64,000 nt of DNA from Oscillospiraceae bacterium (GTDB taxonomy: Bacteria > Bacillota > Clostridia > Oscillospirales > Ruminococcaceae), in assembly GCA_004557855.1 (NCBI GenBank), contig SFFJ01000007.1, positions 1 to 64,000 of the forward strand, written 5' to 3'. Shown one piece after another: positions 47,763-54,868 of the stretch. The notes below the pieces were generated by a model. That model saw nothing but the letters and a program-made list of their open reading frames with translations. It was not told the DNA's origin and ran no database searches. The stretch's first letter is position 1. Every line of letters begins with the position of its first letter. The position numbers and the translations under genes are program-made.

Positions 47763-48749
47763 TTACTTCCGCCTTTTCGGCTTGCGGTACCGCTCGGTGA
47801 TCTCCTCCACCGTGGTGGGCTTCACCGTCAGCAGCTCCTCCACAAACGGTGCCAGTACCGGCGCCCAGTCGATGCCCTTCCCCTCCAGCAGCCCGGCCAT
47901 ATCACCGGGCAGCGGCGCGGTAAGGCACAGCTGTTCCCCGGTGATGGGATGGGTAAAAGCTACCCCCGCGCAGTGCAGCGCCTGCCGGGAAAATTCCTCC
48001 ATCGGCCCGCCGTACAGCTCATCGCCCAGCAGCGGCCAGCCCTTCTCCGCCATGTGTACCCGTATCTGGTGGGTACGCCCGGTGTGCAGGATGAACCCCA
48101 CCAAAGCACAGCTGCAATCCGGGGCGGCGGCCAGGACCCGGTATTCGGTCACAGCCCGTTCCCCCTCCGGGGAAACAATGCGTTTCATCTCCAGCGGAAC
48201 CTCCCGCTCCAGCGGCAGGTCTATCAGCCCCTCGGCGGGCTGCGGGATGCCCTTCACCACCGCCACATACCGCTTGGTCACAGCCTTCCACAGCTTGCCT
48301 GCGGCGATTTGGTGGCGAGCCACTACCACAGCGCCGGTGGTGTCCTTGTCGATGCGGTTCACCGCCCGGAAGGTGCCGGCGGCCCCCTCCTTTTCGCACA
48401 GGGTGGCATAAACGCTTGCCAGCGTCCCGAAAATGTGTCCCCCCGATTGATGCACCGGCATCCCGGCAGGCTTGTTAAATACAGCAACATCCCGGTCCCA
48501 GTACAGCCGCGGCACATCGATTTCACAGGGCGGCAGCTTTCTTACCTGCTCCGGCAGGTTGATCTCCAGAAGATCTCCCTCCCGCAGCAGGTCAACGGTG
48601 CGGGCGTGCTGCCCGTTTCGCAGTATGCCCTCCGGCAGATGCTTGAGGGAGATAACGACCTTGCGGCTGATGCCCTGCTTGAACCGCAGAAAATGCTGGA
48701 TCTCGTCCCCCGCGTCCTCGGCAGTAATGGTATAGCGAAAGGTGGTCAT
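47763..48749 (-). CDS. RluA/RluD-family pseudouridine synthase
   Basis: Encodes 328 residues. An S4-like RNA-binding segment occupies about residues 15-75. The synthase domain follows with Val-Phe-Asn-Lys-Pro-Ala-Gly-Met-Pro-Val-His (about 93) and the catalytic-Asp motif Asn-Arg-Ile-Asp-Lys-Asp-Thr-Thr-Gly (about 132-140), then Thr-Gly-Arg-Thr-His-Gln-Ile-Arg-Val-His. The usual family form is His-Arg-Leu-Asp-X-X-Thr-Ser-Gly, so this copy has three substitutions but keeps the aspartate. It should isomerise uridines in rRNA or tRNA; the site cannot be told. Confidence 0.92.
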   Translation of the reverse strand: MTTFRYTITAEDAGDEIQHFLRFKQGISRKVVISLKHLPEGILRNGQHARTVDLLREGDLLEINLPEQVRKLPPCEIDVPRLYWDRDVAVFNKPAGMPVHQSGGHIFGTLASVYATLCEKEGAAGTFRAVNRIDKDTTGAVVVARHQIAAGKLWKAVTKRYVAVVKGIPQPAEGLIDLPLEREVPLEMKRIVSPEGERAVTEYRVLAAAPDCSCALVGFILHTGRTHQIRVHMAEKGWPLLGDELYGGPMEEFSRQALHCAGVAFTHPITGEQLCLTAPLPGDMAGLLEGKGIDWAPVLAPFVEELLTVKPTTVEEITERYRKPKRRK

Positions 48750-48866
48750 GGCTTCTCCTCCTCAATCATTTTGTGCACCCGCAGGCATCGGCCGCCCCGT
48801 GCCGCCTCCGGTGGCTTGCCGGGAGCCCCCTGCGGGGGCTCCCGCCCGGCGCTCCGCGCCGCCGGG

Positions 48867-49394
48867 GCGGCCCTCACTCTCGGCAGCCCCGCCATATCCG
48901 GCAGCCCCGCCCCTTGCAACGGCCCGCAGGGCGCTCCGGCTCTGCCGGAGCCTGCGCGCTCCGCGCGCAGCGCCCGCCCGCAGGGCGTCCCGGCCCTGCG
49001 GGCCTCTCTGCTCCTCGCAGTAACCCCGTACAGCACCCCCGCCCCGCCGCAAACTTGCAGCCCTCTCACAAAGCCCTGCAAACCGCAGCCACCGGGCGCC
49101 GCCCAACCGCCCTCGGGCGGTTTAAGCGGCCGCAGGCCGCTTCGGCGGCCCTCACTCTCGGCAGCCCCGCCATATCCGGCAGCCCCGCCCCTTGCAACGG
49201 CCCGCAGGGCGCTCTGGCTCTGCCGGAGCCTGCGCGCTCCGCGCGCAGCGCCCGCCCTCCGGGCGGGCGGCCCTGCGGGCCTCTCTGCTCCTCGCAGCAA
49301 CCCCGCACAGCACCCCCGCCCCGCCGCAAACTTGCAGCTCTCTTACAAAGCCCTGCAAACCGCAGCCACCGGGCGCCGCCGGGGCTGCGCCCCT
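48867..49394. repeat. Tandem duplication (period about 278) within a hairpin-rich gap
   Basis: Two successive copies beginning GGCGGCCCTCACTCTCGG (48867 and about 49145) and ending near GGGCGCCGCC (49094 and 49371). They share unstructured landmarks such as CATATCCGGCAGCCCCGCC and CGCAAACTTGCAG but differ in some internal hairpins (for example a CCCGCAGGG unit in copy 1 where copy 2 has GCCCGCC-tccg-GGGCGGGC). The whole gap 48750-49533 has no supported gene. Confidence 0.85.
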
Positions 49395-49533
49395 TTCAAA
49401 AGCGCCCGACCGGGCATCCTGCCCCGCCGCCTCTCCCGGGCAGCCCGCCTCGCCTGTTCCACAATACCGAATTGTACCACAAACCCGCCGCAAAGGAAAG
49501 ACCCCGGCCGCCGCCGGGGTCAAAAACCCGTTT

Positions 49534-50442
49534 TCACGCCACGCCGAGGTACTCCTCCAGCGTCAGCCCGTTCTGCATAATGTAGGTCGCGATCTCCACC
49601 CCCACATACCGGAAGTGCCACGGCTCAAATATGATGCCGGTCACATCCTGCTTGTCCTTGGGGTACCGCAGGATAAACCCGTACTCGGCGCAGTGCGCCT
49701 TCATCCAGGCCGCCTCGGCGTCGTACTCAAAGGACTCCTCGATCTGACTGTGATGGTTGTAGTAGTCCCCGGAAAGGATATCCACCGCCAGTCCGGTGTT
49801 GTGCTCACTCGTTCCGGGAGGCGCCACGCGGGTGGCCGCCACCTGCTCCGCCTTTTCCCGGCTGTACCCGTTATACTTCATCTGCGCCTGCACCTCGTTT
49901 TCCAGCAGTACGGCGCTGCGCGCAAAGGTGCGGTAGCCGCTGATGACCTGCAGGGTGTAGCCGTCCGCCTTGGCCGCCGCCAAAAAGTCCTTCAGCGGCT
50001 GCGCGATGCGTGCGTCTACCGGCCACCCCACCGTCTCACGCTCCATCTCCATCTCCTCGGCCAGCGGGTACTTGGCGCTTACCAGGATGGTGCGCCAGTC
50101 GTCGCTGCCGGGGTTGGTCAGTCCGGTGTTGCCCGGCTCGGGGCTCGGATCGGGCTTGGGCTTCGGCTTCGGTTCGGTCACCGGGTCAGGATCGGTCACC
50201 GGGTCAGGATCGGTCACCGGGTCAGGATCAGTTGCGGGGTCCGGCTCCGGCAAACCGCCGGGCTGCTCGGTCTGCTGCCCTGCGTTGGGGTCAGGGGTGG
50301 GGTCGGGCTTCCCGGCTCCCCGCCGGATGAGCGCCGTCACGCCCCACACGATCAGCCCCACCACCAGCAGGATCAGGATCACACCCCGCACCCGCTTAAA
50401 GGTGCGGCGGCGCTGCGCTTCGGAATGTTTATTCTGGCTCAT
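49534..50442 (-). CDS. D-alanyl-D-alanine carboxypeptidase, VanY/DacB type (M15B)
   Basis: Encodes 302 residues. One membrane anchor (about 20-38), then an extracytoplasmic Pro/Asp-rich linker with repeated Asp-Pro-Asp-Pro-Val-Thr (encoded by three 18-bp repeats). The peptidase domain carries Gly-Tyr-Arg-Thr, the zinc motif Ser-Glu-His-Asn-Thr-Gly-Leu-Ala-Val-Asp (about 210) and Glu-Pro-Trp-His-Phe-Arg-Tyr-Val-Gly (about 265). It trims the terminal D-Ala of peptidoglycan stem peptides. No van resistance genes are near, so this is a housekeeping carboxypeptidase. Confidence 0.95.
   Translation of the reverse strand: MSQNKHSEAQRRRTFKRVRGVILILLVVGLIVWGVTALIRRGAGKPDPTPDPNAGQQTEQPGGLPEPDPATDPDPVTDPDPVTDPDPVTEPKPKPKPDPSPEPGNTGLTNPGSDDWRTILVSAKYPLAEEMEMERETVGWPVDARIAQPLKDFLAAAKADGYTLQVISGYRTFARSAVLLENEVQAQMKYNGYSREKAEQVAATRVAPPGTSEHNTGLAVDILSGDYYNHHSQIEESFEYDAEAAWMKAHCAEYGFILRYPKDKQDVTGIIFEPWHFRYVGVEIATYIMQNGLTLEEYLGVA
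50177..50230 (-). repeat. Three exact 18-bp tandem repeats inside the carboxypeptidase linker
   Basis: Units at 50177-50194, 50195-50212 and 50213-50230, each GTCACCGGGTCAGGATCG on the plus strand. They are in frame and encode the Asp-Pro-Asp-Pro-Val-Thr spacer; copy number could vary without frameshift. Confidence 0.9.
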
Positions 50443-50504
50443 GGTTTTTCCTCCGTTGGATATTTGGTCTCTGCAAGGTGCCGGTACGGCCGCAGGCCAT
50501 GATG

Positions 50505-50582
50505 CTCCGCATCATCGCCGCCCCCCGCAGGGGGGCGACGGCCCGGGCTTCGCCCGGGCGGCCTGCGGCCGCCCGCCCACCA
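50505..50582. repeat. GC-rich hairpin string
   Basis: Contains GATGC-tcc-GCATC, CGCCCCCC-gca-GGGGGGCG, GCCCGGGC-ttc-GCCCGGGC and GCGGCC-tgcg-GGCCGC. Confidence 0.7.
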
Positions 50583-50638
50583 GCAGCTTTTTGTTTCCTA
50601 TTATATAGTGCCGTCCCGATGCCGATTTGCTGCACCGG

Positions 50639-51583
50639 TCAGCCCTTTTGCATCAGCAGGGCGCACCAGCCCTCCTGCTCCCGGTCCCCGGCCACCGTCA
50701 GCCCCTCGGCCTCCAGCGCCGCAATGACCTCCTCCCGGCGGGGCAGGATGATACCGGAAGCCACCAGATGCCCGCCCGGCTTGAGATGCCGGGCGATCGC
50801 CGGCGCCAGCGCAATAATTACATCCGCCACAATGTTCGCCAGTACAATGTCAAACCCGCCGCGGGTCAGCTCCTCCCCCAGCGGTTGATGCACCAGGTCG
50901 GCGGTCACAGCGGTAAACCGGTCGGCTCCAAAGCCGTTCTCTGCGGCGTTCTCGGCGGCAGTGCGTACCGCCACCCTGTCAATGTCCACCCCAACGGCCT
51001 CCTCGGCGCCCAGCATCAGCGCCGCAATGGAAAGGATGCCGCTGCCGGTACCCATATCCAGTACCCGCGCGCCCTCCACCGGCAAATGCTCCAGCAGCTC
51101 GCAGCACAGGCGGGTGGTGTGGTGGGTGCCGCTGCCGAATGCCATCCCGGGGTCCAGCGTCATCACAAGCTCCTGCGGGGCAGGGGCGTATTGCTCCCAG
51201 CTGGGGCAAACCACCAGCCGTTCCCCCAGGTGCGTGGGGTGATAAAACCGCTTCCACGCATTGGCCCAGTCCTCCTCGGCCAGCGTTTGGTCGGTCTCCA
51301 TGCGGTAGGGGATGCCCTCGGCCTCCAGCCGGCGGGTCAAAAAGTCTGCGGCCTCTGCCGGGTTCTCATCGGGGGGCAGGTACAGGTGCAAAATCGCCTC
51401 GGTGCGGCTGCGGGCCAGCAGCTCCTCGTCGATCAGGTCAATGTGCGCGATCTGCGGCACCAGCTCCAGCATATCGCTGTAATCCTCAATATAAATGCCG
51501 TAGGGGACGGCCATCTGCGCAATGGCCTCGGCGGTCTCGGCGTCCTTGGTGCTTACGGTGATCTTCAGGTCAGTCCAGTTCAT
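50639..51583 (-). CDS. prmA: Ribosomal protein L11 methyltransferase
   Basis: Encodes 314 residues. The N-terminal L11-binding domain begins Met-Asn-Trp-Thr-Asp-Leu-Lys-Ile-Thr-Val and holds Trp-Lys-Arg-Phe-Tyr-His-Pro-Thr (about 112-119). The SAM-binding fold follows: Asp-Pro-Gly-Met-Ala-Phe-Gly-Ser-Gly-Thr-His-His-Thr-Thr (about 143-156), Leu-Asp-Met-Gly-Thr-Gly-Ser-Gly, and Asn-Ile-Val-Ala-Asp-Val as motif IV. PrmA trimethylates L11. AAAGGAACC lies before the ATG. Confidence 0.96.
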   Translation of the reverse strand: MNWTDLKITVSTKDAETAEAIAQMAVPYGIYIEDYSDMLELVPQIAHIDLIDEELLARSRTEAILHLYLPPDENPAEAADFLTRRLEAEGIPYRMETDQTLAEEDWANAWKRFYHPTHLGERLVVCPSWEQYAPAPQELVMTLDPGMAFGSGTHHTTRLCCELLEHLPVEGARVLDMGTGSGILSIAALMLGAEEAVGVDIDRVAVRTAAENAAENGFGADRFTAVTADLVHQPLGEELTRGGFDIVLANIVADVIIALAPAIARHLKPGGHLVASGIILPRREEVIAALEAEGLTVAGDREQEGWCALLMQKG

Positions 51584-51663
51584 GGCGGTTCCTTTCTTAT
51601 CGGTTTTCTGCCTCTATTATAGCGGCAGCCGCAAAAAAACTCAACTGTTTCCGCCCTCTTTTT

Positions 51664-51691
51664 GCATAGCGGCGGCATAGCGGCCCATACT
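51664..51691 (+). promoter_or_regulatory. Possible sporulation-type promoter before yaaL-bofA
   Basis: GCATAG (51664-51669) and CATACT (51686-51691), about 15 bases apart, resemble sigma-E/K type elements and lie 33 bases before the yaaL start. Weak evidence. Confidence 0.3.
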
Positions 51692-51723
51692 GCCTGCATA
51701 AAGATGGCAAAGGAGGCAACATC

Positions 51724-51948
51724 ATGACAGAAACCAACCGTGCCGGGGGACAGCAGGAAACGCTGTGGGAGGAACTCAATCGGGTCAATAATGAGCTCCG
51801 CCGCGCGGAGGAGCTTTTTAATGCGGTGACGGAGGATGCGCTGATCGATGCCTGTACCTATCGCATCCAAACGCTGACGGCCTACCGCGCCTATCTCTTG
51901 CGGGTGGCGCGTCAGCAGGGGCAGCAGCCCGCACCCGTCACCCTGTAA
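51724..51948 (+). CDS. yaaL: DUF2508 (YaaL-like) protein
   Basis: Encodes 74 residues. The core Leu-Trp-Glu-Glu-Leu-Asn...Ala-Glu-Glu-Leu-Phe-Asn-Ala-Val-Thr-Glu-Asp-Ala-Leu-Ile-Asp-Ala-Cys-Thr-Tyr-Arg matches the DUF2508 pattern (two helices, 'F..VTD..LID...YR'). In Bacillus and many Clostridia this small protein of unknown function is encoded directly before bofA, exactly as here (17-base gap). AAAGGAGG precedes the ATG. Confidence 0.85.
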   Translation: MTETNRAGGQQETLWEELNRVNNELRRAEELFNAVTEDALIDACTYRIQTLTAYRAYLLRVARQQGQQPAPVTL

Positions 51949-51965
51949 AATACAAGGAGGACATC

Positions 51966-52193
51966 ATGGAGGTCTGGCTTATTCTGGGGGCGGCAGCCCT
52001 GCTTACGCTGCTGGTACGGTGGCGGCACGCCCTGCGGGGCTGGCTGCTTTCCGCCGCCGGGGGATTGGCAGTGCTGCTCTCGGTGGGTGCGGCGGGCGCC
52101 CTGCTCCCCGTCAACCTGTTCACCGTAGCAACCTGCACCCTTTTGGGCCTGCCGGGCGCCGTCAGTCTGCTGGTGTGCAACCTGCTGTGGTAG
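51966..52193 (+). CDS. bofA: Pro-sigma-K processing inhibitor BofA
   Basis: Encodes 75 residues with two or three hydrophobic helices and the family ending Leu-Pro-Val-Asn-Leu-Phe-Thr...Leu-Gly-Leu-Pro-Gly-Ala-Val-Ser-Leu-Leu. In Bacillus BofA holds the SpoIVFB protease inactive in the mother-cell outer forespore membrane until the forespore signal arrives. Its presence supports sporulation. AAGGAGG precedes the ATG. Confidence 0.9.
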   Translation: MEVWLILGAAALLTLLVRWRHALRGWLLSAAGGLAVLLSVGAAGALLPVNLFTVATCTLLGLPGAVSLLVCNLLW

Positions 52194-52204
52194 CCCCTGC
52201 AAAC

Positions 52205-52345
52205 CGCAAAATACGGCCGCAGTCCCGCCCGGGCTTCGCCCGGGCTCGCCGCCCCCTGCGGGGGCGGCGCCGATGCTCCGCATCGGGGGCCTGCGGCCGT
52301 CCCGCACCCCCGCACCCCCGCAGACCGCCCCGCACCCTTCGCATC
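52205..52345. repeat. GC-rich hairpin string
   Basis: Includes GCCCGGGC-ttc-GCCCGGGC, GCCGCCCCC-tgcg-GGGGCGGC and CGATGC-tcc-GCATCG; bofA ends at its left edge. Confidence 0.65.
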
Positions 52346-52413
52346 CCTGCCGCCCCAAAAGAAAAATGCCACCCGCTTTCCCACGGACGACACTTTTCTT
52401 TCGGGGCGCCGGC

Positions 52414-52701
52414 TTACAGCACCCTTCCGCCGATTAAGTAATCCTCCACCACCTCAAGCAGTTGGCAGGGGTCCAGCTCACCCTGCTGCATCATCGCAGC
52501 TAACGCCTTGGCCTGCACGGCGCTGTCGGTCACATCGGATACAGCCTGTAGCTGCAGCCATCCGTCGCCGGAAAGAAGCTGCTCGCACAGGATCCCGTAG
52601 GAGCAGTAGCGCCCTAATACAGGGTCAGTATGCCATTCTTCGCAGGCACGGTAACGGATGACCGGATTCTCGGTTTCAGTTACTCTTTCCTGGTTGCACA
52701 A
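52414..52701 (-). CDS. Small protein resembling DUF6514
   Basis: Encodes 95 residues from a TTG at 52701 with AGGAGG ten bases upstream. In-frame ATGs at 52770 and 52869 are possible; 52869 has AGAGGG nearby. The conserved-looking part is Glu-Glu-Trp-His-Thr-Asp-Pro-Val-Leu-Gly-Arg-Tyr-Cys-Ser-Tyr-Gly-Ile, then a strand Ala-Val-Ser-Asp-Val-Thr-Asp-Ser and a C-terminal helix ending Glu-Asp-Tyr-Leu. This resembles the small Firmicutes family DUF6514; I am moderately sure and know of no function for it. It stands alone. The stretch 52770-53010 upstream is AT-richer than its neighbours. Confidence 0.6.
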   Translation of the reverse strand: MCNQERVTETENPVIRYRACEEWHTDPVLGRYCSYGILCEQLLSGDGWLQLQAVSDVTDSAVQAKALAAMMQQGELDPCQLLEVVEDYLIGGRVL

Positions 52702-53019
52702 GGGTAGGGTTCCTCCTCTTTTAGACTTCAGGCCGGCCCCTGTACTCTCCACACAGGTAAATCGGCCCATGTAGATTTTACCACATCTTCCACTATGTGG
52801 CATAACAAATAATCCCCCGTTCTCCTCATCATCCTGCCAATTTCCTGTCGAATTAGGTCGAAATCTCATAAGATCCCTCTTTCCCGCGTTAATATTCCGT
52901 CCAGATTCGCTGCTTTTCACAAAACTGCCCCCGTTCTTTTGGCACACGATTTCAAAAAAATTCGCTCTTATCGTTTCAATCCCCATTCCCGCCGCCCCGC
53001 TTCGCCAATATTTCCCTAT

Positions 53020-53115
53020 CCCGGCCGCAGCAAACCGCAGCCGTAGGGCGCAGCCCAAACCGCCCTGCGGGCGGTTTTCAGCGGCGCTGCCGCGCCGCCG
53101 GGGCTGCCCCCTGCG
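53020..53115. repeat. Composite hairpin module (AAACCGCAG family)
   Basis: Single copy: AGCAAACCGCAGCCGTAGGG, AAACCGCCC-tgcg-GGGCGGTTT, GGCGGCGC-tgcc-GCGCCGCC, GGGCTGC. Lacks the GCGGCC-tgcg-GGCCGC hairpin found in the copies at 54.3 and 54.5 kb. Confidence 0.8.
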
Positions 53116-53190
53116 TCCCCCAAAAAGCCGCAAAAAAACACCGGCCCGGCCCCATACGGGCGCCCGGCCGGCATCCTCGGCAGCGTCAGG

Positions 53191-53310
53191 TTAGTCGCAG
53201 CGATTTTCAGCCTCCGGCTTTTCGCTGCGGTTCTCGCCCTGCTTCTGCTGGCTGTTCCGACTCTCGTTCCGATTGTCGTTTTTGGCATTGTTCTGGGAAT
53301 TTTTGCTCAC
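53191..53310 (-). CDS. 39-residue hydrophilic protein
   Basis: A GTG start at 53310 follows a perfect GGAGGTG site (53317-53323) seven bases upstream. The frame gives Met-Ser-Lys-Asn-Ser-Gln-Asn-Asn-Ala-Lys-Asn-Asp... and is made almost wholly of Asn, Ser, Gln, Lys, Glu and Arg, with one Cys next to the C-terminus. No hydrophobic segment. The composition is that of short spore-associated or nucleic-acid-coating peptides of Clostridia, but I cannot assign a family. The strong ribosome binding site is the main reason to call it. Confidence 0.65.
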   Translation of the reverse strand: MSKNSQNNAKNDNRNESRNSQQKQGENRSEKPEAENRCD

Positions 53311-53582
53311 GGTTTTCACCTCCTTTTCAGGGAATAGTATGCGCATGCCGCAGCCCCCTTATACCAAAGAATAGGGAAGACCTGCCGCCCGGCAAAATCC
53401 CGCCCGCCCCATTTCATTCCGGTAAATAGGGAAGACCCCCGCAATCCCCGCTGTCTTGCGAAATTCCCCACCCGCAAAGCCCCGTTTTCGATCTCCTCCC
53501 CGCCGGCTTCGACTGTAAAAAACCCCGCAAAACATCTCGAAAAATTCTCCGCAAAAAATCCCTAAAAATTTTCGGTTTGTGC

Positions 53583-53610
53583 TTGACAATTCCCAAATGC
53601 GTGCTATAAT
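53583..53610 (+). promoter_or_regulatory. Promoter of reverse rubrerythrin
   Basis: TTGACA (53583-53588), 16-base spacer, TATAAT (53605-53610). Confidence 0.85.
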
Positions 53611-53621
53611 GAAATTACAAA

Positions 53622-53634
53622 AATGATAATCATT
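53622..53634. promoter_or_regulatory. Fur/PerR-like operator
   Basis: Perfect 13-bp palindrome AATGATAATCATT, 11 bases after the -10 box. It resembles the core of Fur-family (Fur, PerR) boxes; PerR control would suit a peroxide-reducing enzyme. Confidence 0.6.
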
Positions 53635-53655
53635 ACTGAAAAGGAGATTTTCACT

Positions 53656-54201
53656 ATGGCTAAATATGTTTGCACTGTCTGCGGTTATGTCCATGAGGGC
53701 GACTCTGCCCCCGAATTCTGCCCCGTCTGCAAGGCGCCCGCCTCCAAGTTCAAAAAGGTAGAGGGCGAAATGGCTTGGGCCGCCGAGCATGTAGTCGGTG
53801 TTGCGCAGGGCTGCGACCCCGAGATCCTGCAGGGCCTGCGTGATAACTTCAACGGCGAGTGCTGCGAGGTCGGTATGTATCTGGCCATGGCCCGCGTTGC
53901 CCACCGTGAGGGCTATCCCGAGATCGGCCTGTACTGGGAGAAGGCCGCATGGGAGGAGGCCGAGCACGCCGCCAAGTTTGCGGAGCTGCTGGGCGAGGTC
54001 GTCACCGACTCCACCAAGAAGAACCTGGAGATGCGTGTAGAAGCCGAAAACGGCGCTACCATGGGCAAGACCGAGTTGGCCAAGAAGGCCAAGGCGCTCA
54101 ACCTCGATGCCATCCACGATACCGTGCATGAAATGGCCCGCGACGAAGCCCGCCACGGCAAAGCCTTTGCCGGCCTGCTGTCCCGCTATTTCGGCAAATA
54201 A
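53656..54201 (+). CDS. Reverse rubrerythrin (NADH peroxidase type)
   Basis: Encodes 181 residues from the ATG at 53656 with AAGGAG upstream. The rubredoxin domain comes first (Cys-Thr-Val-Cys-Gly-Tyr, Cys-Pro-Val-Cys, residues about 5-26). The di-iron four-helix domain follows (Gly-Glu-Cys-Cys-Glu-Val-Gly-Met-Tyr, Trp-Glu-Glu-Ala-Glu-His-Ala-Ala, Asp-Glu-Ala-Arg-His-Gly). This inverted domain order defines reverse rubrerythrins, highly expressed oxygen/peroxide-detoxifying enzymes of clostridia. Strong promoter, optimal codon use and a likely PerR operator agree with that role. Confidence 0.95.
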   Translation: MAKYVCTVCGYVHEGDSAPEFCPVCKAPASKFKKVEGEMAWAAEHVVGVAQGCDPEILQGLRDNFNGECCEVGMYLAMARVAHREGYPEIGLYWEKAAWEEAEHAAKFAELLGEVVTDSTKKNLEMRVEAENGATMGKTELAKKAKALNLDAIHDTVHEMARDEARHGKAFAGLLSRYFGK

Positions 54202-54227
54202 TCAAACCGCAAATTTAGAGAGAATGT

Positions 54228-54260
54228 AGAAAGTCCCCGGCGTAAAACCGGGGGCTTTTT
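54228..54260 (+). terminator. Terminator of reverse rubrerythrin
   Basis: Stem AAAGtCCCCGG / CCGGGGgCTTT followed by TT. Confidence 0.9.
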
Positions 54261-54299
54261 GCATCCCCCATTCCCGCATTTTTCGGGGAGCTGTTTTCC

Positions 54300-54430
54300 C
54301 GCTGACCCGGCCCCCTGCAAACCGCAGCCATAGGGCGCAGCCCAAACCGCCCTGCGGGCGGTTTTCAGCGGCCTGCGGCCGCCGCGGCGGCGCTGCCGCG
54401 CCGCCGGGGCTGCGCCCCAAACCCATCCCT
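54300..54430. repeat. Composite hairpin module, copy A
   Basis: Runs from CCCCCTGCAAACCGCAGCC (54311) through AAACCGCCC-tgcg-GGGCGGTTT, GCGGCC-tgcg-GGCCGC and GGCGGCGC-tgcc-GCGCCGCC to GGGGCTGCGCCCC. Nearly identical to copy B 178 bases on. Confidence 0.85.
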
Positions 54431-54479
54431 CCCCGCATCCCTCTATCCACCTGCAAAACACACCCTCCCCATCGCCTTC

Positions 54480-54640
54480 CTATCCCGGCCCCCTGCAAAC
54501 CGCAGCCATAGGGCGCAGCCCAAACCGCCCTGCGGGCGGTTTTCAGCGGCCTGCGGCCGCTGCGGCGGCGCTGCCGCGCCGCCGGGGCTGCGCCCCAAGC
54601 TCGCCGGGGCTGCGCCCCCTCCAAGGCCCGCCCCCCAAAC
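54480..54640. repeat. Composite hairpin module, copy B
   Basis: Starts at 54489 and repeats copy A over about 112 bases, with an extra GGGGCTGCGCCCC end unit repeated at about 54606. Both copies lie between the reverse rubrerythrin terminator and the arcC promoter. Confidence 0.85.
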
Positions 54641-54751
54641 GCCGCCCCCGCCCTTTGTCATCCCATCGAAAAACCAACGGGATAACGGGAATATGCTTTG
54701 TGGACTTATCACAATACAAAAAATTGTTTTCAAAAAAATTCTGCTAAACTC

Positions 54752-54780
54752 TTTACAAAATACCCCCCATTTGCTATGAT
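54752..54780 (+). promoter_or_regulatory. Promoter of carbamate kinase
   Basis: TTTACA (54752-54757), 17-base spacer, TATGAT (54775-54780), in an AT-rich stretch. Confidence 0.75.
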
Positions 54781-54868
54781 AATTCTGTATTCAACCCCCG
54801 AAATTTCGCTTTTTTGGGGATTTACACCGGAAAGACCATAGAAAAAACATACAAAAGGAGAAACCGCT

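Noticed and set aside
47433..49580. 715-codon plus-strand frame across the hairpin-rich gaps
   Set aside because: It runs antisense to the pseudouridine synthase and through repeats, giving Ala/Pro/Arg-rich nonsense without a ribosome binding site.
54300..54640. GC-rich modules as rRNA or tRNA fragments
   Set aside because: They consist of short perfect hairpins with no resemblance to conserved rRNA helices or cloverleaf folds.
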